A stretch of 64,000 nt of DNA from Phytomonospora endophytica (GTDB lineage: Bacteria; Actinomycetota; Actinomycetes; Mycobacteriales; Micromonosporaceae), in contig NZ_JACHGT010000007.1 in NCBI RefSeq assembly GCF_014202425.1, forward strand, positions 248,001-312,000, written 5' to 3'. Under the pieces are notes generated by a model, which did not search any database, was not told where the DNA came from, and saw only the letters and a program-made list of their open reading frames with translations. The first letter of the stretch is position 1; the number at the start of each line of letters is the position of its first letter. Made by a program: the position numbers and the translations under genes. Below are positions 24,735-31,423 of the stretch, piece by piece.

Positions 24735-25982
24735 TCAGATTTCGAGCGAACCTTTCGGGTGCCCGCGCTTGAGACCGCACTCCGTGAGCGCCACGACTCC
24801 GTGACCGGTGACGGCGGTGTCCGCGCCGAGGACGCCCGGATCGACCGAGGCGGTGGCCGCGATGTCGGCGGCGAAGCAGAGGTCGCGCTCGTCGTCCTCC
24901 TCGAAGGTCAGCGCCCAGCCCTCCTCGGCCGGGTGCGGCCCGCCGACGGCGGCTTCGGGCTCCTCGTTGTCGAAGAAGCGCACGACCTTCCCGCGTTCGG
25001 CGATGCACCAGGCGTTCCAGTCGTCGCCGCAGCTCTGGCCGTACCAGTGCGCGCCGCCGAAGCGCCGGCTCAGCTCGGCGCAGCGTTCGGCGACGGGCGC
25101 CTGGCGATGCCCGTCTGCCGAGGAGTCGCCGAAGACCAGGGTCCACCCGTCGAATGCCGGGCTGACGTAGACGCGGGCGCAGGCACCGTGAACTCCGGCG
25201 CCGCCCGCGTGGTGGTCCAGGTTCCAGATCGAACCGCCCAGCCGCATCGTCACCGGTTCGGGCGCCGACAGGCCGAAGGCGTCGAGTACGGCGGCCTGGT
25301 CGGTGGTCGGCAGCGCCCACCAGTGCCCGCACAGGTGCATCGGCTCCGGGCGCTCGGCCGCGCGTTTCACCGCGATCAGCCGGCGCACCAGGGCGAGGTC
25401 GGCCGGATCGAGCCTCGCCGGCCCGCCGACCTCGGCGAGGGCGGTCAGCGCGTGCCGCCGCAGCGCGGGCGTCGCTCCCTCGCGCCGGAGTTTCCGCAGG
25501 CGGGGCACCACTCCCCCGGGACCGATCTCGGTCAGCGCCCACAAGGCGCGACGGCGGACATCCGGGTCGCGGTCGGCGAGCAGCGGGAGCAGCTCGGGGA
25601 CGTAGGGCCGGGCCTTAGCGCCCTTGAACTGGAGGACGTAGGCGGCGTTGCCTCGGACCTTCGGCGACGGGTGACGCAGGGCGGCCGCGAATCGCTCCAC
25701 ATGGGACACCTCCAGGCCGGAGAAGGCCCAGCCCGCACGGCGGGCGACCTCGGGGGTGGGCGCGGTGGCGATGGCCTCCACGAGCGGGTCGAAGGCGGCG
25801 TCGCCGATCTTGCGGAGCAGCACCGCGGGACGGCTCCACTCCACCGGCGAGTCCTCGTCGCAGAGGACGGCGATGAGAGGAGCGACCGCCCCGGCACCCG
25901 CCGAGGACAGTCGCTCCCAGGCCGCCTCACGAACCCCCGGGTCCGTGGAGGCGATCTCGTCGGCGAGCGGTTCGGGCTCCAT
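24735..25982 (-). CDS. HEAT-repeat protein with unrecognised C-terminal domain
   Basis: 415 residues from ATG 25982. The first 220 residues are short helical repeats of HEAT type: D-P-G-V-R-E-A-A-W-E-R-L, H-P-S-P-K-V-R-G-N-A-A-Y-V-L, and D-R-D-P-D-V-R-R-R-A-L-W-A-L-T-E-I-G. Such arrays are usually protein-binding scaffolds. The remaining 190 residues (H-L-C-G-H-W-W-A-L-P, then F-G-G-A-H-W-Y-G-Q-S-C-G-D-D-W-N-A-W) have no family I can name. It starts 45 bp after the flavin reductase gene on the same strand, so it could be the last gene of the RiPP-linked operon, but no overlap supports this. Confidence 0.75.
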   Translation of the reverse strand: MEPEPLADEIASTDPGVREAAWERLSSAGAGAVAPLIAVLCDEDSPVEWSRPAVLLRKIGDAAFDPLVEAIATAPTPEVARRAGWAFSGLEVSHVERFAAALRHPSPKVRGNAAYVLQFKGAKARPYVPELLPLLADRDPDVRRRALWALTEIGPGGVVPRLRKLRREGATPALRRHALTALAEVGGPARLDPADLALVRRLIAVKRAAERPEPMHLCGHWWALPTTDQAAVLDAFGLSAPEPVTMRLGGSIWNLDHHAGGAGVHGACARVYVSPAFDGWTLVFGDSSADGHRQAPVAERCAELSRRFGGAHWYGQSCGDDWNAWCIAERGKVVRFFDNEEPEAAVGGPHPAEEGWALTFEEDDERDLCFAADIAATASVDPGVLGADTAVTGHGVVALTECGLKRGHPKGSLEI

Positions 25983-26026
25983 ACCCGCGCAGGCTACCCG
26001 AACGCCCCGACAAGTCCCTCGGCTCT

Positions 26027-26530
26027 TCAGGCGTCCTCGCCGCACAGCCTCCGGAACCGGCTCTGCGCGAAGATGAGCGGCTCGGTCCCCTCACCGTGAT
26101 GCCCGACGACCTCGCCGAGGACGACGACGTGGTCTCCGGCCGACTGGGGCGCCCCGGTCCGGCGGCACAGCAGCCAGGCCGACACCCCGTCGAGGACCGG
26201 CACGCCGCCGCGGCCCGGACTCCAGCCGACGGTGCCGAAGCGGTCGGGGTGCCGCGAGGCGAAGGTCCGGGCGACCTCGGACTGGCCGGCCGACAGGACG
26301 TTCACCGCGAAATGCGAGCAGGAGGCGAAGACGTCGAGGGAGGCCGACTCCTTGCGCAGGCACCACAGCATCAGCGGCGGACGCAGGGACACCGACGCGA
26401 CCGAGTTGACCGTCAGGCCGACCGGTCCCTCCGGGCCGGTGGTGGTCACGACCGCGACGCCGGTGGCGAAGTGGCCGAACGTCCGCCGCAGCAAGGCCTC
26501 CGCGGTAGGCGCGGCCTCCACGAGGGTCAC
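26027..26530 (-). CDS. Flavin reductase family protein (HpaC/DIM6-like)
   Basis: 167 residues. The fold is the split-barrel flavin reductase: F-A-T-G-V-A-V-V-T-T near 20-29, G-L-T-V-N-S-V-A-S-V-S-L-R-P-P-L near 40, F-A-V-N-V-L near 74, and F-A-S-R-H-P-D-R-F near 90. Such enzymes reduce FMN or FAD with NAD(P)H, usually to supply a two-component flavin monooxygenase. The GTG start at 26530 overlaps the TGA of the TPR gene in a GTGA arrangement, so it is translationally coupled to the M50-TPR pair of the peptide locus. A role in peptide modification is therefore possible, though no partner oxygenase is encoded alongside. Confidence 0.87.
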   Translation of the reverse strand: MTLVEAAPTAEALLRRTFGHFATGVAVVTTTGPEGPVGLTVNSVASVSLRPPLMLWCLRKESASLDVFASCSHFAVNVLSAGQSEVARTFASRHPDRFGTVGWSPGRGGVPVLDGVSAWLLCRRTGAPQSAGDHVVVLGEVVGHHGEGTEPLIFAQSRFRRLCGEDA

Positions 26531-28596
26531 CTGGTCACCCCCGCCCCGAGGAGTTCGTCGAGCTTCTCCCGCACGTCCGGGTCGTCGGGCGCCTCACGGG
26601 CCGCGGTCTCCAGGTCGGCGAGCGCTCGTTCACCGAAGCCGAGGTCGAGCAGGACCACGGCCCGGTTGAACAGGACGGCGGGGTCGTCGGGGTGGGCTTC
26701 GGCGGCCTTGTCGAGGTCGGCGAGGGCGGCGGTGAGGTCGCCTTCGCCGTAGGCGAGTTCGGCGCGCGCGGTGAGTGCGCCGAGGAGGTCGGGGGCGAGT
26801 TCGAGGGCCCGGTCGTAGGCGGCGCGGGCGGTCGCGGTGTCCTCTTCGGCGTTGAGGTGGCCGCGCAGGACGTGCAGTTCGGCGCGGGTCTCGTCGGCTT
26901 CGAGTCCGGTGTCGACGTCGACGGCGGCCTCAACGAAGCGGCCGGCCTCCATGAGCAGTTCGGCGCGGTTGACGCAGGCGTCGACGTTGTGGGGTTCGAG
27001 GGCGAGGGTCTCGGTGAGGTCGGCCAGCGAACCGTCGACGTCGCCGAGGGCCGCGCGGACGACCGAGCGGTTGAAGTAGGCCTCGGGGAAGGGCGGGCTG
27101 AGGCGGATCGCGTCGTCGTAGTCGGCGAGCGCCTCCTCGTCGCGGCCGAGGCGGCGCAGGAGCGCGGCCCGGTCGAAGTGGTACTCGGGGTAGTTCGGGT
27201 CGACGTCGATGACGGCGTCGTAGTCGGCGAGGGCCTCGGCGACCTGGCCGAGGCCGGCGAGGACCTGGGCGCGGTTGTAGCGGAGCACCGAGCGGTGGAG
27301 CTTGTGCTCGTCCTCCGACAGGGTCGCGTCGAGGAGCCGCAGGCCCTCGTCGACGAGTTCGAGCGCCTTGGCGGGTTCGCCCAGGTGCAGTTCGATGAGG
27401 GCGAGGCCGTTGCGGTAGAAGGCCGAGTTGAAGGCCCGGTCGGCGTCGTTCGGGAGCAGCGACGCGAAGGCGATGGCCTGGTTGATCCAGCCCTTGGCGC
27501 GCCGGTGGTCGCGGTCCTCGGGTTCGTGGTGGCGGGTGAAGAGCATGGCGGTGGCGTAGGCGGCCTGCTGGTGGACGGCGACGCGGTGGGAGGTGGCGCG
27601 GGCGTCGTCGTAGAGCGCCTCGGCCTCCTTCGGGCGGGCCAGGGCGGCCAGCGAGGTCGTCATCTTGGTGGTGAACGCCCACCAGTTCTCGGGGTCGTTG
27701 TCGGCGTTGACGAAGACGCGCCCGCGCTCGCCGTAGTCGACGGTGGCGTCGTAGAAGCCCATGTCGATGCAGTGGTCGAGGGCGATGCGGAGGGCCTTGA
27801 CGCCCTCGTCGTGGCCGACGCGTTCGGCGTGGAAGGGGATGGCCCCCAACCGCAGGGTCGACTCCCCGGCGGCCTCCAGCGCGGCGAGGCGGGCGGCGTG
27901 CAGTTCGGCGCGTTCGGCGGCCGACAGTGCGTCGTAGGCCTCGCGCAGGCGTGCGTCGCCGTGCAGGCACTCGGCCTCGACGTAGGCGCGCGCCCGCGCC
28001 TCGGCGGTGTCGTGGGGCATCGGGCCGGGCTCGGCGGCCGGGACGTCCACCGGGGCGGCGAACTCGCCGATCGCCTCGGCGAGCGGGCCGTCGGCGGGCA
28101 TCGGCCCGCTGGAGCAGACCAGGATGGTGACCAGCTCGGGGTCGACGCGGCGCAGCAGGACCGACAGCAGTTCGGCGTCGGTCGGGTCGGCCGACTCGAC
28201 GTCGCGCACCACGAGGGTCCGGCGCTCGCCGCCGGCGGCGACGGTGTCGCGGACCAGTTCGGTCATCGCGTGCGCCAGCCGCAGGGTCCGCAGGCGCGAG
28301 TAGAAGCGCGTGCGCTCCTTGGGCACGGCAAGCGAGGTCAGGGTCTCCTTCGTGGCGCCGACGTGCTCGCGCAGCTCCGGGGCCATCGACAGCACGGCGA
28401 CCTCGTGCAGGCGCACCAGGTCCGGCACGGCCTCCAGGGCCGAGGGGACGATCGCGCGGGCCAGGCCGCCGCCGAAGGTGTAGGGGCCGCGCAGCCGCCG
28501 GTGGGCACTCAGCGGACGCGGTGTCAACGGCGGTGCGCCGGTCGTGTCCGGGACGTGCTCGCGGTCGGCCGTGCGCAGCCAAAGGTGTCCGCTCAT
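26527..28596 (-). CDS. TPR protein of the peptide locus, degenerate ATPase-like N-terminus
   Basis: 689 residues. The C-terminal 260 or so residues form about seven tetratricopeptide repeats (for example A-L-A-D-Y-D-A-V-I-D-V-D-P-N-Y, then A-L-A-D-Y-D-D-A-I-R-L-S-P and A-L-A-D-L-D-K-A). The N-terminal 400 residues have the rhythm of LuxR/STAND ATPase-helical proteins (L-V-V-R-D-V-E-S-A-D-P-T-D, then L-V-T-I-L-V-C-S-S), but I see no P-loop, so nucleotide binding is doubtful. Its ATG overlaps the M50 stop (ATGA) and its stop overlaps the flavin reductase start (GTGA). Likely roles are a scaffold for precursor peptides or a regulator; neither is proved. Confidence 0.8.
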   Translation of the reverse strand: MSGHLWLRTADREHVPDTTGAPPLTPRPLSAHRRLRGPYTFGGGLARAIVPSALEAVPDLVRLHEVAVLSMAPELREHVGATKETLTSLAVPKERTRFYSRLRTLRLAHAMTELVRDTVAAGGERRTLVVRDVESADPTDAELLSVLLRRVDPELVTILVCSSGPMPADGPLAEAIGEFAAPVDVPAAEPGPMPHDTAEARARAYVEAECLHGDARLREAYDALSAAERAELHAARLAALEAAGESTLRLGAIPFHAERVGHDEGVKALRIALDHCIDMGFYDATVDYGERGRVFVNADNDPENWWAFTTKMTTSLAALARPKEAEALYDDARATSHRVAVHQQAAYATAMLFTRHHEPEDRDHRRAKGWINQAIAFASLLPNDADRAFNSAFYRNGLALIELHLGEPAKALELVDEGLRLLDATLSEDEHKLHRSVLRYNRAQVLAGLGQVAEALADYDAVIDVDPNYPEYHFDRAALLRRLGRDEEALADYDDAIRLSPPFPEAYFNRSVVRAALGDVDGSLADLTETLALEPHNVDACVNRAELLMEAGRFVEAAVDVDTGLEADETRAELHVLRGHLNAEEDTATARAAYDRALELAPDLLGALTARAELAYGEGDLTAALADLDKAAEAHPDDPAVLFNRAVVLLDLGFGERALADLETAAREAPDDPDVREKLDELLGAGVTR

Positions 28597-29765
28597 GACG
28601 CACTCTCCAATTTAGATAGACGACGTTCCCGCAGGGAGAGGAATCCCGCGACGACGAACTGGGAAAGGATCAACACCGCGACGACGACGCTGTCGGCGAT
28701 CATTCCGGCCGGGGCCTCGGCGGCGATCCGGTCGAAGACCTCGACGATGACGTAGACGACGCTGGGGATCACGACCGTCACGACGCTGAAGATCATGGCC
28801 GCGTAACCGACCAGGAGCAGCCAGGAGTACCAGCGGGCGGCGCGATGGTCGGCCGCCGAGCCGGGCGCGGTCGGCGGGACGCGCAGGCGCAGGAGGCGCG
28901 CGAACCGCTGACGCAGCAGGTTCCTGGCCACCGCGTGGAGGTTCGTGCAGCCGAGCACGGTCACCACGAGGTAGTACAGGTCGGTGCGGAGGAAGAAGTA
29001 GCACTGCCAGAGCAGGCGCAGCAGGGTGGTCAGCGCGAAGGCCAGGCAGACGCGGGCGATCAGGCCGGAGGTGAACGCCGCGGTCAGGACGAGCACGGCG
29101 GTGACGACGAGGTCGGTCATCGCGCCGGCCAGGATCGGCAGGATCCGCTTGCGGCGTGGAACGGTCACCAGGCCGTCCATCGCGGTCTCCAGCACGATGA
29201 AGTAGAGGCGGCGGCTGATCCGCAGCCGGGAGTTGAGGCCGAGCCGCCGGCCGGCGAGCGCGTGGGCGCCCTCGTGCAGCAGCAGGAACGGGAACTGCCC
29301 GATGAACAGTGACAGCGACACGACCAGCAGCGACTCGGTGAAGAAGCTGTGCCGGTAGTCGGGCGTCAGTTCCGGGCGGAGCACGACCGCGACCGCCGCG
29401 GCGACGATGAGCAGGCCGTAGAGGACGAGGGCGGGCGGGGAGAACAGCACGCGCGCCAGGGTGCGCAGCCGGACCGGTTCGGCCTCGGCGACCGTCTCCT
29501 CCTCGCCGGCGACGAAGCCGAGCTCGGTGATGGCCTCGATGAAGTCGGTCATGTCGACGGTCTCGCCGTACTCGGCGGCGTACCACTCCGCGGCGGCGGC
29601 CGGGGTGTCCCCTTCGGACAGGCGGCGGAGCAGCGCCGCGCCGTCGGCGGGCAGGTGGACGTAGGTGTCGGCGTCTGGCCGCCCGACGGTGACCTCTTCC
29701 CCCTCGTCGAGGAAGGTCAGGCGGTGCATCCGAAGTGGACGGTGGAGGGTGCCGGTGGCGGCCAT
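28593..29765 (-). CDS. PqqD-like domain fused to M50 site-2-type membrane protease
   Basis: 390 residues. Residues 10-95 look like a PqqD-type RiPP-recognition winged helix (T-Y-V-H-L-P-A-D-G-A-A-L-L-R-R-L-S-E-G, then F-I-E-A-I-T-E-L-G-F-V). Membrane helices start near residue 108. H164-E165-G-A-H168 is the zinc motif of M50 intramembrane metalloproteases, and A-G-A-M-T-D near 212-217 supplies the third-ligand Asp. Further helices follow to the C-terminus. Fusion of a leader-binding domain to a membrane protease fits leader removal from the short peptides encoded just upstream, probably during export. It overlaps the TPR gene by four bases. The precursor array ends 165 bp before it, with hairpins between. 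Confidence 0.88.
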   Translation of the reverse strand: MAATGTLHRPLRMHRLTFLDEGEEVTVGRPDADTYVHLPADGAALLRRLSEGDTPAAAAEWYAAEYGETVDMTDFIEAITELGFVAGEEETVAEAEPVRLRTLARVLFSPPALVLYGLLIVAAAVAVVLRPELTPDYRHSFFTESLLVVSLSLFIGQFPFLLLHEGAHALAGRRLGLNSRLRISRRLYFIVLETAMDGLVTVPRRKRILPILAGAMTDLVVTAVLVLTAAFTSGLIARVCLAFALTTLLRLLWQCYFFLRTDLYYLVVTVLGCTNLHAVARNLLRQRFARLLRLRVPPTAPGSAADHRAARWYSWLLLVGYAAMIFSVVTVVIPSVVYVIVEVFDRIAAEAPAGMIADSVVVAVLILSQFVVAGFLSLRERRLSKLESAS

Positions 29766-29787
29766 GGCGACTCACAGGTCTCTCGTG

Positions 29788-29819
29788 ACCGTGGGCGGGC
29801 GGTGAGGCCCGCCCACGGT
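29788..29819 (-). terminator. 13-bp hairpin between precursor array and protease gene
   Basis: ACCGTGGGCGGGC (29788-29800) pairs perfectly with GCCCGCCCACGGT (29807-29819). Two weaker hairpins precede it on the transcript: CGTGAGC/GCTCACG at 29875-29895 and GCGCCC/GGGCGC at 29849-29866. No T-run. It probably stops most array transcripts, so that the enzyme genes get only read-through. Confidence 0.65.
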
Positions 29820-29929
29820 GTTTCACCAACGGGGTCGAACAGCCCCCGGCGCCCGATGAGGGGCGCGGTGGCCTCGTGAGCCGCGAGGGCTCACGTCTTT
29901 ACGGATCGCGTGGTTCCGCGTGTCCGTCT

Positions 29930-30025
29930 CTAGGCGATGACGGGGCCGCAGTCGCCGCTGTACAGCGTCTGCGCTGCGCTGGTGAGGCGCACCGTCTCCG
30001 TCTTGCGCATGGAGATCTTCTTCAT
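29930..30025 (-). CDS. Putative RiPP precursor, array copy 12 (last)
   Basis: 31 residues, copies numbered in transcription order. GGGAGG precedes the ATG. The N-terminus follows the array consensus with S5 and M6 (M-K-K-I-S-M-R-K-T-E-T-V-R-L-T-S-A-A), then Q-T-L-Y22. The tail after Tyr22 is SGDCGPVIA with Cys26 in the conserved place. It lies 13 bp after copy 11 and is the copy nearest the protease gene. Expected fate: recognition of the first 20 residues by the PqqD-like domain and cleavage near Tyr22; this is inferred. Confidence 0.82.
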   Translation of the reverse strand: MKKISMRKTETVRLTSAAQTLYSGDCGPVIA

Positions 30026-30038
30026 TGCCCTGTCCTCC

Positions 30039-30137
30039 CTAGAGCGGCGTGATGATCACGCAGCCCTCCGCGTAGAGCGTCAGCGCGGCGCTCGTCAGAC
30101 GGACGGCCTCGGTCGAACGGATGGCGATCTTCTTCAT
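30039..30137 (-). CDS. Putative RiPP precursor, array copy 11
   Basis: 32 residues with AGAGGA before the ATG. Consensus N-terminus with S8, A11 and L19-T20 in place of Q-P. The tail after Tyr22 is AEGCVIITPL: Cys26 is kept, but the residues after it are hydrophobic rather than Gly-rich, so the final product would differ strongly from its neighbours. A long structured spacer (30138-30263) separates it from copy 10. Confidence 0.82.
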   Translation of the reverse strand: MKKIAIRSTEAVRLTSAALTLYAEGCVIITPL

Positions 30138-30278
30138 TTCTGTCCTCTTTCACGGAAAGCCGCACGCCCCCGTGATCGCCCGGTCGGGCGATCGCGCAGC
30201 CCCGGTCCTCGCGGACCGGTTCCGCGTGCGGCGAACTTCAGCCCGTTAGGGCCGCCCCGTGCCTCATGGGAGCACGGG
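30138..30278 (-). repeat. Structured spacer repeat, copy A
   Basis: Spacer after copy 10, duplicated as 30378-30511. Nested pairing: outer stem GCCGCACGC/GCGTGCGGC (30159-30167 with 30224-30232) encloses hairpins GATCGCCC/GGGCGATC (30174-30193) and CCGGTCC/GGACCGG (30202-30219). Beyond it lie GCCC/GGGC (30241-30252) and a stem CCCGTGC/GCACGGG (30256-30278) around the copy 10 stop codon. The stems recur in copy B with compensating changes. Confidence 0.8.
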
Positions 30279-30377
30279 AGTCCTTGGCGAGAGCCCACCG
30301 CAATCGAAGGCGTACAGCGGCTGAGCGGCGCTCGTCAGACGCACCGTCTCGGTCGCGCGGATGGCGATCTTCTTCAC
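30264..30377 (-). CDS. Putative RiPP precursor, array copy 10
   Basis: 37 residues from a GTG start with AAAGGGA upstream. Consensus N-terminus with A8. The tail after Tyr22 is AFDCGGLSPRTPVLP, with Cys26 followed by Gly-Gly and ending close to the P-V-L-A seen in several copies. Together with its downstream spacer it forms a 240-bp unit that is a tandem duplicate of copy 9 with its spacer (236 bp). Confidence 0.83.
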   Translation of the reverse strand: MKKIAIRATETVRLTSAAQPLYAFDCGGLSPRTPVLP

Positions 30378-30511
30378 TTTCGTCCCTTTCACGGATACCG
30401 CACGCCCCCGTGATCGCCGTCGGCGATCGCGCAGTACGGTCCGGTCGGACCGACTCCGTGCGGCGAATCACGGCCTTCTCAGGCCGTCCCCGTGCCTCAG
30501 GCGAGCACGGG
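30378..30511 (-). repeat. Structured spacer repeat, copy B
   Basis: Duplicate of the spacer at 30138-30278. Outer stem CCGCACG/CGTGCGG (30398-30404 with 30457-30463), hairpins GATCGCC/GGCGATC (30412-30428) and CGGTCC/GGACCG (30437-30452), then ACGGCC/GGCCGT (30470-30487) and CCCGTGC/GCACGGG (30489-30511) around the copy 9 stop. Stem sequences differ from copy A, but pairing is preserved. Confidence 0.8.
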
Positions 30512-30613
30512 AGTATTCGGCAGGACGCCTCCGCCGCAGTCGCCGGCGTACAGCGGCTGAGCGGCGCTCGTCAAGCGGACGGGCTCGGTCGAGCGGATGG
30601 CGATCTTCTTCAT
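30497..30613 (-). CDS. Putative RiPP precursor, array copy 9
   Basis: 38 residues; ATG lies nine bases after the copy 8 stop with only a weak GGCGG upstream, so translation may depend on coupling. N-terminus has S8 and P11. The tail after Tyr22 is AGDCGGGVLPNTPVLA: Cys26, a triple Gly and the P-V-L-A ending. Confidence 0.83.
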   Translation of the reverse strand: MKKIAIRSTEPVRLTSAAQPLYAGDCGGGVLPNTPVLA

Positions 30614-30622
30614 GTCCGCCGC

Positions 30623-30733
30623 CTAGGCCAGCACGGGCTGGGCCGGGCCACCGGAGCAGCCGCCGCCGTAGAGCGGCTGGGCCGCGCTGGTCAGACGGAC
30701 CGTCTCGGTCCTGCGGATGGCGATCTTCTTCAT
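30623..30733 (-). CDS. Putative RiPP precursor, array copy 8
   Basis: 36 residues with AGAGGA upstream, starting 13 bases after copy 7. N-terminus identical to consensus except R8. The tail after Tyr22 is GGGCSGGPAQPVLA, with Cys26 flanked by Gly on both sides. Confidence 0.84.
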   Translation of the reverse strand: MKKIAIRRTETVRLTSAAQPLYGGGCSGGPAQPVLA

Positions 30734-30746
30734 GGGGATGTCCTCT

Positions 30747-30845
30747 CTAGGCGGGGCGGACGACCACGCAACCACTCGCGTAGAGCGGCTGGGCGGCGCT
30801 GGTCAGACGGACCGTCTCCGTCTTGCGGATGGCGATCTTCTTCAT
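30747..30845 (-). CDS. Putative RiPP precursor, array copy 7
   Basis: 32 residues with GAGGAG upstream. Residues 2-19 are the exact consensus KKIAIRKTETVRLTSAAQ. The tail after Tyr22 is ASGCVVVRPA, hydrophobic after Cys26 as in copy 11. Confidence 0.85.
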   Translation of the reverse strand: MKKIAIRKTETVRLTSAAQPLYASGCVVVRPA

Positions 30846-30857
30846 GTCGCTCCTCTA

Positions 30858-30980
30858 TCAGGCGAGGACGGGCTCGGTCGGAACGACCGGTCCCCCACCG
30901 CCGCAACCGCCGGCGTACAGCGGCTGAGCGGCGCTCGTCAGACGGACCGTCTCCGTCTTGCGGATGGCGATCTTCTTCAC
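30858..30980 (-). CDS. Putative RiPP precursor, array copy 6
   Basis: 40 residues from GTG, with GAGGGAT upstream. Exact consensus N-terminus. The longest tail among the conserved copies, AGGCGGGGPVVPTEPVLA, with four Gly after Cys26 and the P-V-L-A ending. Confidence 0.85.
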   Translation of the reverse strand: MKKIAIRKTETVRLTSAAQPLYAGGCGGGGPVVPTEPVLA

Positions 30981-30997
30981 GTCGGATCCCTCGGAGA

Positions 30998-31090
30998 TCA
31001 GGCGGCGACGTCGCAGCAGCCGCTGTACAGCGGCTGAGCGGCGCTCGTCAGACGGACCGTCTCGGTCTTGCGGATGGCGATCTTCTTCAT
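30998..31090 (-). CDS. Putative RiPP precursor, array copy 5 (Cys-Cys tail)
   Basis: 30 residues with AAAGGA upstream. Exact consensus N-terminus. The tail SGCCDVAA is the only one with two adjacent Cys (25 and 26). The 71-bp spacer before it contains an imperfect hairpin near 31112-31133. A 117-codon frame that ends in this peptide is open upstream as far as 31351 but lacks its own ribosome-binding site. Confidence 0.85.
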   Translation of the reverse strand: MKKIAIRKTETVRLTSAAQPLYSGCCDVAA

Positions 31091-31161
31091 GGGGCTGTCC
31101 TTTCGATGAAGTCGGGCGGAATCACCGCCGACTCGGTGGGCTTGGTCGAGAAGGCTGTGAA

Positions 31162-31260
31162 CTAGGCGAGGACGCCGCCGCCGCAGCCGCCCGAGTACAG
31201 GGGCTGAGCGGCGCTCGTCAGGCGCACCGTGTCGGTCTTGCGGATCGCGATCTTCTTCAT
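31162..31260 (-). CDS. Putative RiPP precursor, array copy 4
   Basis: 32 residues with AAGGGAG upstream of the ATG. Consensus N-terminus with D10. The tail after Tyr22 is SGGCGGGVLA, a compact version of the Gly-rich tails in copies 6, 8 and 9. Confidence 0.85.
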   Translation of the reverse strand: MKKIAIRKTDTVRLTSAAQPLYSGGCGGGVLA

Positions 31261-31299
31261 CGGTCTCCCTTTCGGTGAGGTTCGGTGCCGCGCTTACCG

Positions 31300-31397
31300 C
31301 TGCCGGCCCCCCGCCATGCGGCGGGCGGGCCGTGCAGCGGCCGCGCGGCACTCGTGAAACGAACGGTCCCGGTCCAGCGGATCGGAACTTTCTTTCC
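31300..31397 (-). pseudogene. Decayed precursor, array copy 3
   Basis: In one frame from 31394 the sequence reads K-K-V-P-I-R-W-T-G-T-V-R-F-T-S-A-A-R-P-L-H, clearly a relative of the array consensus. The codon where ATG should be (31395-31397) is GGA, with TGA two codons before it and no GTG or TTG in frame. Tyr22 has become His and no Cys follows; the frame runs on without a stop into copy 4. The left boundary given is approximate. Confidence 0.8.
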
Positions 31398-31423
31398 GGC
31401 TCACTCGTGCGATCGGACGTGGA

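Noticed and set aside
26692-28755. 687-codon plus-strand frame opposite the TPR gene
   Set aside because: Val/Gly/Glu-rich antisense shadow created by TPR codon bias; the minus-strand TPR protein has overlaps with both neighbours.
30138-30511. Insertion-sequence ends or a riboswitch in the array spacers
   Set aside because: No transposase, no target duplication, and no known aptamer pattern was recognised; kept only as structured repeats.
30998-31351. 117-codon frame ending in the copy 5 peptide
   Set aside because: The upstream part is a frameshifted reading of copies 3 and 4 with no ribosome-binding site; copy 5 has its own AAAGGA and ATG at 31090.
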